Assembly (NCBI GenBank): GCA_023408315.1
Contig: JAEYKI010000012.1
Span: forward strand, 1-58,392
Source of the DNA: Bacillota bacterium
GTDB taxonomy: Bacteria > Bacillota > Clostridia > Christensenellales > Christensenellaceae
Direction: 5' to 3'
DNA length: 58,392 nt
The position numbers were made by a program, and so were the translations under genes. The number at the start of each line of letters is the position of its first letter. The stretch's first letter is position 1. Below are positions 34,749 through 42,294 of this stretch, in pieces. The notes under the pieces are model-generated. The model was not told the DNA's origin. It saw nothing but the letters and a program-made list of their open reading frames with translations, and ran no database searches.

Positions 34749-37130
34749 TTAAGGCTTTAAGGCCAACTGTCCCGGTCCTTTGTATTCAAGTACATGTTCA
34801 ATCCTCGGCAGCGCAATTCCCAGGGTTTCTTTCAGTACATCCTCCACAGTTTCCACAGGTATCACCGTCAGTTGGTTATTAATTTCCTCGGGTACGTCTT
34901 TCAGATCAATCACATTGTCCTTGGGTATCAATACCTTGTCTATGCCCGCCCGCTGGGCCCCCAGCAGTTTTTCCTTAAGCCCTCCTATGGGCAATACCGC
35001 GCCCCGTAGCGTAATTTCTCCGGTCATTGCAATGTTGGGGCCCACTTTAATACCTGTAACCATAGAGGCCAGGGCTGTAAACAGCGCAATGCCTGCGGAA
35101 GGGCCGTCCTTTGGAACCGCCCCTGACGGAACATGGATATGCAGATCCCTTTCTTTAAAATTAACCGTATTCAAAGGCAGTCTGGACTTAAGCAGGCTCA
35201 GTGAAATCCTGGCCGATTCTTTCATTACGTCTCCCAACTGGCCTGTCAGCAGCACTTCCCCGCTTCCCGGCATATCCGTTGCTTCTATAAAGAGTATTTC
35301 CCCTCCGAATGGGGTCCAGGCAAGCCCTGTTACCACTCCCGGTGGGTTATCCTGCTGGGCCTTGTCGTGCCGTGATATCTTTCTCCCCAGGAATTCTTCC
35401 AATTCTTCTGTTTTAACTATAAAAGGCAGCTCAACTTTATTGGATACAATCTTCTCCGAGACTACCCTTGCCAGGCCGGCCAATTGCTTTTTCAGTCCTC
35501 TTACGCCTGCTTCCAATGTATAGTCGCTGATTATCTTCCGCAGCACGCCGTCTTCCACAATCAATTGCCCTGATGTAAGACCATGCTCTTCTAAAACCTC
35601 TGGGATCAAATAGTCCTTTCCGATATAGAATTTCTCGTCCGTGGTATAGCTGGAAATCTGTATAACTTCCATTCTGTCCAGCAGGGGTCCCGGAATACTT
35701 TCCATAGAATTTGCCGTTGCTATAAAAAAGACGTCAGACAAATCATAAGGCAGATCCAGATAATGATCGGTAAAGCTGTTGTTTTGCTCAGGATCAAGCA
35801 CCTCCAGCAGCGCGCTGGCAGGATCGCCGCTGTACCCTCCGGCCATAAGCTTATCCACTTCGTCCAAAACCATCACCGGATTGGTTGTCCCGGCCTTTTT
35901 AATACTCTGGATGATCCTTCCCGGCATCGCGCCTATATACGTCCTGCGATGCCCCCGGATCTCTGCTTCATCCCTGATTCCGCCTAAACTCAAACGGATA
36001 TACTTCCGGCCCAGCACTTCCGCTATGCTGCGTCCAAGGCTTGTTTTCCCTGTTCCAGGAGGCCCCACAAGCAGCAGAATGGAGCCTTTTTTGTTGTCTT
36101 TCAACTGCATGACAGCCAAATGCTGAATAATCCTTTCTTTTACCTTTTCCAGGCCGTAATGCTGGTCGTCTAAAATCCGCCTTGCCTCTTCAAGATTAAT
36201 GCGTCCGGACTCGCTCTTTTTCCACGGGAGCTGCACCAGAAGATCCAGGTAATTGCGTATGATATTATAATCCGTGCCGTTTTGGCCCTGCGCTTCCAGT
36301 TTGTCCAGTTCCTCAAGAGCAGCCTCTTTGATTTCTGGCGGCATCCCAGCTTCTTCGATTCTGCTCAAATAATCCTTTTCCTTGCCGTTTCCATCGCCCT
36401 TGCTTTTTTTCAATTCATCCTGAATGACTTTTAACTGCTCCCTGAGCACAGATTCCCGGTACTGCTTGTTTGCCTTTTCAGAGAACTTCTCCTCCATTTG
36501 GATACGCAGCTCAATTGTTTCTTTTTGTTTCAGAAGATAGTCAATAAAAAGTAAACTTCTCTCTTTGAGGGAGCGCGCTTTAATCAGCTCGTATTTTTCT
36601 TCATTGGACAGCATCATAAATTGGCACAGGTACACAATAAGTGAATTTAAATCCTTAAACTCATCCACTATCCGGCTGTATTGTTCTCCGCCCTGGAATT
36701 TTCCGCTTATCTCATGAACGATCTTTTTTATATAGCCCAGCATTTCTTCCAGGCCCTTCACGTTCATATCCATTTCATCTGAGCAGGTATCATAGTCCGC
36801 ATATATAAAATCATCTTCAATATGAAGCGCTTTGATCTCGACTCTGTCCAGTATTTTCAACGTAAGCTGTACGCCTTTTTCTGTCTTTTCAATTTCATCA
36901 ACCTGAAAAGACACGCCTGTCCTGTAAAAGTCTTCTTCCTTTAATGATTTCTGGCTGAAATTTTGCTTCAGCGGCAAGGCGATTTTTACCGTCTGCTCGC
37001 TTTTTAAAAAGCTGAGCTGTTCGGAGTTCAATCTTTTAAGCTCGATCACAGAAGTTACGCCTTGCAGCAAAACTGTATTCGAAATGGGAATAACAATCCC
37101 CTTCTCTTTATTACTTTGGTAATTCATCAT
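34749..37130 (-). CDS. lon: ATP-dependent Lon protease
   Basis: A 793-residue LonA protease. It has an N-terminal substrate-binding domain with helical region (to ~300), an AAA+ module with Walker A LLVGPPGTGKTSLGRS near residues 350-362 and Walker B PVMVLDEVDKL, and a C-terminal Ser-Lys protease with catalytic Ser678 in PKDGPSAGIALF and Lys721 in GGLKEKLLGA. All active-site residues are intact. It degrades misfolded and regulatory proteins. The N-terminal domain is divergent from housekeeping Lon, and the gene sits with a TetR regulator and matching palindromes, so this may be a second, inducible Lon. Confidence 0.93.
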   Translation of the reverse strand: MMNYQSNKEKGIVIPISNTVLLQGVTSVIELKRLNSEQLSFLKSEQTVKIALPLKQNFSQKSLKEEDFYRTGVSFQVDEIEKTEKGVQLTLKILDRVEIKALHIEDDFIYADYDTCSDEMDMNVKGLEEMLGYIKKIVHEISGKFQGGEQYSRIVDEFKDLNSLIVYLCQFMMLSNEEKYELIKARSLKERSLLFIDYLLKQKETIELRIQMEEKFSEKANKQYRESVLREQLKVIQDELKKSKGDGNGKEKDYLSRIEEAGMPPEIKEAALEELDKLEAQGQNGTDYNIIRNYLDLLVQLPWKKSESGRINLEEARRILDDQHYGLEKVKERIIQHLAVMQLKDNKKGSILLLVGPPGTGKTSLGRSIAEVLGRKYIRLSLGGIRDEAEIRGHRRTYIGAMPGRIIQSIKKAGTTNPVMVLDEVDKLMAGGYSGDPASALLEVLDPEQNNSFTDHYLDLPYDLSDVFFIATANSMESIPGPLLDRMEVIQISSYTTDEKFYIGKDYLIPEVLEEHGLTSGQLIVEDGVLRKIISDYTLEAGVRGLKKQLAGLARVVSEKIVSNKVELPFIVKTEELEEFLGRKISRHDKAQQDNPPGVVTGLAWTPFGGEILFIEATDMPGSGEVLLTGQLGDVMKESARISLSLLKSRLPLNTVNFKERDLHIHVPSGAVPKDGPSAGIALFTALASMVTGIKVGPNIAMTGEITLRGAVLPIGGLKEKLLGAQRAGIDKVLIPKDNVIDLKDVPEEINNQLTVIPVETVEDVLKETLGIALPRIEHVLEYKGPGQLALKP

Positions 37131-37148
37131 AATAGTTTCCCTTCTTTA

Positions 37149-37170
37149 AATAAATGAATAATCATTTAAT
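37149..37170. promoter_or_regulatory. TetR operator upstream of lon
   Basis: AATAAATGA-ATAA-TCATTTAAT, nearly identical in arms and spacing to the palindrome in front of the adjacent tetR gene (37812-37833). It lies between a possible -10 (TATAAT, minus strand, 37182-37187) and the lon start, a repressing position. Confidence 0.65.
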
Positions 37171-37221
37171 TTAAAATTTAAATTATAGCGGGATTATAAA
37201 AACAATCTCGCTTTAAAAAAC

Positions 37222-37788
37222 TTATCTTATCAGCAGTGCATCTTGTATGATTATTATCATTTCCCCAAGCAATTCACCCCTTTCCTCTTCATTTCTCCGG
37301 TTATCAAAGGCGATTGCTTTTACAGGATAAAACAGTACCGCCAGTAAACTGCTGTTACTATAGTTTTTTACAATCCGGTTGTTTTTCATCTCCGTAATCA
37401 ATTCGTATACGCCGCAGATACTCTTTGTTTCCGAACAATTGCAGGCCAGCGAAGGGCAATTTGAGAATTGTTCAATAAAACTGAAGATTTCCCTGTGTTC
37501 CCGGATGTAATTGTAATAACTTCGGATAATTATTTCTATCAGACGTCTTCCTTCCATTTCCGGATTTACCTGATCGACTATATAATCAAAAATTTCTTCC
37601 GAGTACTCCCTGTAGATATCATGCAGCATTATGTCTTTATTCTCAAAGTAGATATATACGGTAGCAGGCGATACTCCCGCCATTTTTGCAATTTTTGAGA
37701 TAGAAGTACCATGAAATCCTTCTTGCAGGATTAATTTAATAACAGCTTCTTTGATACTTTTTAATTTCTCATCATCTTTTTTTCGCAT
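37222..37788 (-). CDS. TetR-family transcriptional regulator (lon-linked)
   Basis: A 188-residue regulator with helix-turn-helix LILQEGFHGTSISKIAKMAG followed by VSPATVYIYFENKD. The ligand domain contains a short Cys-rich stretch, CPSLACNCSETKSICG, which could sense redox state or metal. ATG 37786-37788 is preferred because GAGGG lies 7 nt upstream; the longer frame begins inside the operator. It lies upstream of lon on the same strand. Palindromes of the same sequence occur before both genes, indicating autoregulation and control of lon. Confidence 0.87.
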   Translation of the reverse strand: MRKKDDEKLKSIKEAVIKLILQEGFHGTSISKIAKMAGVSPATVYIYFENKDIMLHDIYREYSEEIFDYIVDQVNPEMEGRRLIEIIIRSYYNYIREHREIFSFIEQFSNCPSLACNCSETKSICGVYELITEMKNNRIVKNYSNSSLLAVLFYPVKAIAFDNRRNEEERGELLGEMIIIIQDALLIR

Positions 37789-37811
37789 CCATCTACCCTC
37801 AATACGCTTAT

Positions 37812-37833
37812 AATAAATGATCATTCATTTATT
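37812..37833. promoter_or_regulatory. TetR operator upstream of tetR
   Basis: Perfect 9-bp arms AATAAATGA and TCATTTATT separated by TCAT. It matches the site upstream of lon in arm sequence and spacing. Confidence 0.7.
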
Positions 37834-37894
37834 GTCAATAGCGTGCTTGAATATACTATTTGTAATTTTATTTTCTCTTTCTAAGTATCTGGCT

Positions 37895-38352
37895 TTTATC
37901 CAGACAGATTTTACGTATATCCAGTATAAAAACAAATGGTATTATTTATCCTGCTTTTTGGACTTGTTCAACAATAAAATACTGAAATGGGAATTGCAAA
38001 GCGAATGCAACAACCATCTTGTCATCAGACCCGCCAGAAGGCTCTTGGAGCGTCCAAAACAAAATACTTAGAACCAAATCCTATTGCATAGTGATCAAGG
38101 AACCCAATATCAATCCGCAGGGTATAGCTCCTTTCTTGAACAAAACGATGTTATACAAAGTATGTCCAGAGCAGGTACACCTAGAGATAACGTGTGATTG
38201 AGAGTTTTCTAGGACGGTTTAAAGAATACCTTAAACATGAATTTAAACAGAAGACCGTTGAAGCTGCTGTTAAGTACTTTAATACACAAAGACCTGTAGC
38301 CAAATTAAAATACAAAACCTCTGAACAATTCAGAATTGCTCAAGGGTTCTAA
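37895..38352 (+). pseudogene. IS3-family transposase (OrfB) remnant, frameshifted
   Basis: Conceptual translation recovers pieces of an rve-type DDE transposase. They are TDFTYIQYKNKWYYLSCFLD (first Asp region) in one frame, then DQGTQYQSAGYSSFLEQNDV with MSRAGTPRDN in another. After a frameshift at about 38198 comes IESFLGRFKEYLKHEF and the C-terminal PVAKLKYKTSEQFRIAQGF stop. The N-terminal half and OrfA are missing and at least two frame breaks occur, so it cannot be active. The stretch 38353-38510 to the next gene holds only the likely element end. Confidence 0.85.
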
Positions 38353-38510
38353 TCGCTTCTTTTTTTTATGTCTACTAAGTGCTGACAAGATCATTCTTAT
38401 GCGGTTTCGGGTGCCAATCAAAGGCTCTCCTTGAGTAAATTTATATCGAAACGATTTACCATCATGCAAACCAGGGAGTTTCAATATTTTCTTAACAGTT
38501 TTTATTTATC

Positions 38511-39716
38511 TTAATAAATGGCTCCTTCTTCGAAAAACTTGCGCATAACCAGGTCTGTCGCCCCGTAATAATTTTTCCTGCTCTCAAGCCTGCTGATCTT
38601 TAATACGGAAAGTATTTCTTCACTTTGCAGCACATTTAAAAGGCCGCTGTAGAGCTGCTTTAATATCCGCTCATTCTGAAAAGCAAGCCCGTACAAAACA
38701 ATAATATCGGGGTTGATCAGAATATATAAATTTGCTATGGCCTGCGCCAGGTATTGCATAGGGCTTTTAAAATATTCCAGAAGGGCAAGGTCTCCCTGGT
38801 CAATTGCCTGCAATACCTTATCCATTTCAAGGTTGCTTCTGTTTCCGGCGCACAGCGCATTCAATACGGGATGTTTGTCCAGCGGGATGAATTTCAAAAT
38901 AGCTTCTTCGCGCACCAGCGTCTCCAGGCAGCCGGTCTTTCCGCATTCGCATGGGATATCGTTTCCCGCAACCACGGTATGCCCAATCTCCCCCGCTTCA
39001 TTCATGCTTCCCTGCAAAAGCCTGCTGTCTATAATAATGGCGCTGCCTAGCCCCTGGCCGTATTTCAGAAAAATACAGCTTTCCTCCTGCGCACTGGAAT
39101 GATAGTTATAGTTGGCCATCGCAAGCGCCCGAACGTTGTTTTCGATCCATACGGGCATATTGAGCCTTTCAGAAAAAAAGCGTACAAGATTCGTATTTTT
39201 CGGGATGATTCCGAATGAATTGACGCTGACCCCTGCCGCCTGGTCTACTGTTCCAATGATCGTGACGGCGCAGCCCAACAATTTATCCGGCCCCGCATCC
39301 GCCAGCAATCCCAATGCCATATCCGCGATTTCCGGAAGAAAGCATTCCGTATCCCTGCTAAAATCCGATACTTTCTTATAAATGCTTTTAATGGTTTTAT
39401 TCTGGATATCGCAAACGCCAATGCTAACGTAATCGCGTTCAATATTGATTCCAAGCGCTCCGGCGTACGCGCCGTTCAATGAAATAAACCGTTCCCTCGG
39501 CCCGATTCTTCCGTTCTTTTGCGCAAAGTCTCCTGTCTCCACAACAAGGCCCTGATTGATCATTTCAGATATCAGGATACTGATGGACGCCTTGGTAAGC
39601 GCAAGCTTTTTAGCGAGCTCCATCCTGCTGGTGACCCCGTCTTTATACAATATCATAGCGATGTCTTTCCGGTTGTCCGATTTAAACTTTTTCAGCCTGT
39701 TGTTCTGCTCATTCAA
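38511..39716 (-). CDS. ROK-family transcriptional repressor
   Basis: A 401-residue NagC/XylR-type protein. It has an N-terminal winged helix with VTSRMELAKKLALTKASISI (DNA recognition) and a ROK sugar-kinase-like domain with the Cys motif CECGKTGCLETL for zinc and GQGLGSAIIIDSRLLQGS. It is the last gene of the sulfosugar operon. ROK repressors usually respond to a sugar or sugar phosphate. A palindrome overlapping the operon promoter (50547-50573) is its likely binding site, which would give feedback regulation with sulfoquinovose or an early intermediate as inducer. Confidence 0.88.
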   Translation of the reverse strand: MNEQNNRLKKFKSDNRKDIAMILYKDGVTSRMELAKKLALTKASISILISEMINQGLVVETGDFAQKNGRIGPRERFISLNGAYAGALGINIERDYVSIGVCDIQNKTIKSIYKKVSDFSRDTECFLPEIADMALGLLADAGPDKLLGCAVTIIGTVDQAAGVSVNSFGIIPKNTNLVRFFSERLNMPVWIENNVRALAMANYNYHSSAQEESCIFLKYGQGLGSAIIIDSRLLQGSMNEAGEIGHTVVAGNDIPCECGKTGCLETLVREEAILKFIPLDKHPVLNALCAGNRSNLEMDKVLQAIDQGDLALLEYFKSPMQYLAQAIANLYILINPDIIVLYGLAFQNERILKQLYSGLLNVLQSEEILSVLKISRLESRKNYYGATDLVMRKFFEEGAIY

Positions 39717-39812
39717 AAAAGCTCGCCTGCTTTCCGGTTGGTTTAGCTGTTTTCTGTATCAGTGTACCATATTAGCAGCCCGCAGACAACGGCGCAGACG
39801 CGTTTCCCCTTC

Positions 39813-40535
39813 CTACAGCACTGTTGCCTGCAAAATCATAAAGACGCCGGAGCAAAACAGTATCCAGTATACGATCTTCTCAAACTGAGCGGCGTTCACC
39901 TTCCGGCAGATATGCGACCCAACCAGTATGCCCGCCGCCCACGCGACAAGAGCAAAGCCGATAACGCCTCCAACCGATCCAAACTGGTTTGTCTGCCAGC
40001 GCACGGCCAGCAGCATGATATTGAGCGTAAGCCAGACGCAGATCAACGTTGCGCGGAACCGGTCTTTCTCCGGGATCATGGCCTTGGCGTATACGATCAC
40101 AAGCGGCCCGCCGGTCGCAAAAGCTCCCTGCAGAACGCCCCCTCCAACCAGGCAGAGCCGCATCACAAAAGCGGAAAGCATTTTTGCTCCCCCCTTGAGC
40201 CAAAGCCCCCGCACCCCTGCGAACAGGGTAAATGCTCCCAGGGCAAGCTTTAATATATCCTGCGGCAGATACCGCCCCATCAGTACCCCAATGGGCAGCC
40301 CAATTGCCATAAACCCAATCATCCGCGCATACTGCTTCCAGTCTACGTCTCCCCGTTTTTTAAGAAGGATATAGAAGCCAAAGAAAGAAGATACCATTAA
40401 TATTAGGGTCACGGAATTATTGAGCCCCAAAACCAGGCTCAAAAAAGGCAGCGCGATGATCGCGCCGCCAAATCCCGTGAGTCCTTCCACCACGTAAGCG
40501 GCAAAAATGATGATTACAATCAGTAAGTCCGTCAT
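39813..40535 (-). CDS. TauE/SafE-family sulfonate exporter
   Basis: A 240-residue membrane protein with seven to eight helices and the family start VEGLTGFGGAIIALPFLSLV; a second repeat carries GGVLQGAFATGGPLVIVYA. The start overlaps the alcohol dehydrogenase stop (ATGA). TauE/SafE proteins export organosulfonates and sulfite. In sulfoglycolytic clusters such a gene exports the C2 or C3 sulfonate end product. Next to an iron alcohol dehydrogenase and a transketolase pair, isethionate is the expected cargo. That is inference from context; the family assignment is firm. Confidence 0.85.
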   Translation of the reverse strand: MTDLLIVIIIFAAYVVEGLTGFGGAIIALPFLSLVLGLNNSVTLILMVSSFFGFYILLKKRGDVDWKQYARMIGFMAIGLPIGVLMGRYLPQDILKLALGAFTLFAGVRGLWLKGGAKMLSAFVMRLCLVGGGVLQGAFATGGPLVIVYAKAMIPEKDRFRATLICVWLTLNIMLLAVRWQTNQFGSVGGVIGFALVAWAAGILVGSHICRKVNAAQFEKIVYWILFCSGVFMILQATVL

Positions 40536-41632
40536 ACAAGCTTTCTGTACAATGCTTCCACCGCATCCACGTCCATAGCGACCGGATTGTTCAGCATATT
40601 GGGGTGCATACTTGCCTCCGCCAGTTCCCCGGCTTTTTCCAGGAGGATCCCGGCGTCCGCCAATGTACATTTCATACCGGTTTTATTCTTCAGAGCATAA
40701 ACGGCGTCCGCCATTTCGTCCGTATCCGCAAACCCGCAATAACGCGCCAGTTCAAGAATCCGCTTATCCGCATTGATACGGATAAAGGAATCCAGCGTAA
40801 AAGCACAGGCTTCCCCGTGCGGCATCCCGTATACGTTGGTCAGCGGGAAAGAGCACGCGTGGCTGCCCGTCGTTTTGGGGAGTGAAAACGCGATCCCCGC
40901 AATAACGGAAGCTTCGCACATCTTTTCCCTCGCATCAATATCCTGCGGATTTTCGTATGCAACCATCAGGTTTTGAAATACCAGCTTTGCGGCATACATG
41001 GCGGCCGCGTCGCAAATGGGCTGGTGGTTTTTACTCCAGTACCCTTCCAGCGCATGGGAAAGAACGTCCAGCCCGGTTGACGCCGTAATCCGTGGCGGCA
41101 CGCTGAGCGTCAATACCGGGTCTATGATCGCGGTATCCACATAAAAGAGCGGATTCACAAGGGGCGCTTTTACGCCCTTTTCCCTGTCTGTCAGCACACT
41201 CACACAGGTCACTTCGCTGCCTGTTCCCGCGGTGGTGGGGATCGCAAAAACAGGGATGGATTTGGGGGGCAGGGTCCTTCCTCCCGTATGGTAGCCTGCG
41301 GCGCCGTACTTCCCAAACGCCATGACGCTGGCCGCTTTTGCAAGGTCCATCACGCTTCCGCCGCCCATGGCGATCAGATAATCCGCGCCTGCCCGGCGGA
41401 TCGCTCCGCAGCAGCGGTCCACCTCCTCAACGGAAGGATTGGGAGAAAGGTCGCAATAAATGCCCGCGATCCTGCCGTTTGCGGCGTCGCTCAGCTCCTT
41501 TGCCGCGCCGTCTGCCAAAAAGCGGTCGCAGATCAGGAGTCCCGTTCCCATCTGTTTTGTCAGTTCAATTACTTCCACCGCCCTGCCCCGTCCAAAAATG
41601 ATCTTGACGGGCAGGCTGAAATTCCAGTTCAT
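40532..41632 (-). CDS. Iron-containing alcohol dehydrogenase, probable sulfoacetaldehyde reductase
   Basis: A 366-residue group III (Fe-ADH) dehydrogenase. It has the NAD-site GGGSVMDLAKAASV near residue 91, the PTTAGTGSEVT motif, and metal ligands Asp and His in STGLDVLSHALEGY, His in NVYGMPHGEACAF, and a further His in SHACSFPL. The start MNWNFSLPVK has TTGGAGGG upstream. In the transketolase route of sulfoquinovose breakdown, sulfoacetaldehyde is reduced to isethionate, and Fe-ADH family enzymes (such as SarD of Bilophila) are known to do this. Substrate is inferred from neighbours. Confidence 0.82.
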   Translation of the reverse strand: MNWNFSLPVKIIFGRGRAVEVIELTKQMGTGLLICDRFLADGAAKELSDAANGRIAGIYCDLSPNPSVEEVDRCCGAIRRAGADYLIAMGGGSVMDLAKAASVMAFGKYGAAGYHTGGRTLPPKSIPVFAIPTTAGTGSEVTCVSVLTDREKGVKAPLVNPLFYVDTAIIDPVLTLSVPPRITASTGLDVLSHALEGYWSKNHQPICDAAAMYAAKLVFQNLMVAYENPQDIDAREKMCEASVIAGIAFSLPKTTGSHACSFPLTNVYGMPHGEACAFTLDSFIRINADKRILELARYCGFADTDEMADAVYALKNKTGMKCTLADAGILLEKAGELAEASMHPNMLNNPVAMDVDAVEALYRKLV

Positions 41633-42294
41633 GTGTTTCCCTCCAATGGTGTCAGGGAGATGTTCTCTCCCACAATGCCGCAAAATGCATGTCCGCTGCT
41701 TACCTGAGCGCTTTCCGGGTGGCCCACAAGCCATTTATTCCTTTTGAAAAGCAGCCTGTCCTCCACTGTCCGTGGCTCAAACCGCCCTTCCAGTTTCCCG
41801 TTTGTTCCCCTGGGAAGCAGGACCGCGCAGGCAAACCCGTCTTTGTACACACTGAGCGGCGCAAAATGCATGGTGGTCTCAAACAGGGCCACAACCATGC
41901 CCTTGGGTATATAGAACGCCTGCGCAAGGCCGCTCTCTATGCGGTTTTCTTTCAGGTCGCCGGTATGCGCCAGAAGCAATACCATGTCTGTTGCGGCAAT
42001 ATTGATTTCCGTACCGCGGTGGTATTCAAAACAGTTCAGCTTTGTATTGTCTCCCACGCAGATTCCGGCCTGAATGGGCATGCCGCCGTAAAAGCCATCG
42101 CGGAAATAGGCAAAAATCTCCGTATCCTCCAGTGCGGGGTCGGACATGCAATACCCCTTGGGAACATTTTTGTTTTCCAAAATGCTTACCATTTCCCGCG
42201 CGTCTACGTCCAACACCGTTCCATATCTTTTAAAAGACTGGTCTTTTGTTTCTTTGATCTCTATATGCTTATTGATTTTCTGTAATTCCGTCAT
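41629..42294 (-). CDS. DUF4867 family protein
   Basis: A 221-residue protein of a family without known function. It begins MTELQKINKHIEIKETKDQS and has CMSDPALEDTEIFAYFRDGF, then YGGMPIQAGICVGDNTKLNC with FEYHRGTEINIAATD, and FYIPKGMVVALFETTMHFAP. The FEYHRGTE and TTMHFAP His residues suggest a cupin-like metal site. The gene overlaps both neighbours (26 bp with the GH31 gene, 4 bp with the Fe-ADH gene), so it belongs to the pathway. Possible jobs are a mutarotase, isomerase or epimerase acting on the sulfosugar. I cannot decide. Confidence 0.7.
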   Translation of the reverse strand: MTELQKINKHIEIKETKDQSFKRYGTVLDVDAREMVSILENKNVPKGYCMSDPALEDTEIFAYFRDGFYGGMPIQAGICVGDNTKLNCFEYHRGTEINIAATDMVLLLAHTGDLKENRIESGLAQAFYIPKGMVVALFETTMHFAPLSVYKDGFACAVLLPRGTNGKLEGRFEPRTVEDRLLFKRNKWLVGHPESAQVSSGHAFCGIVGENISLTPLEGNT

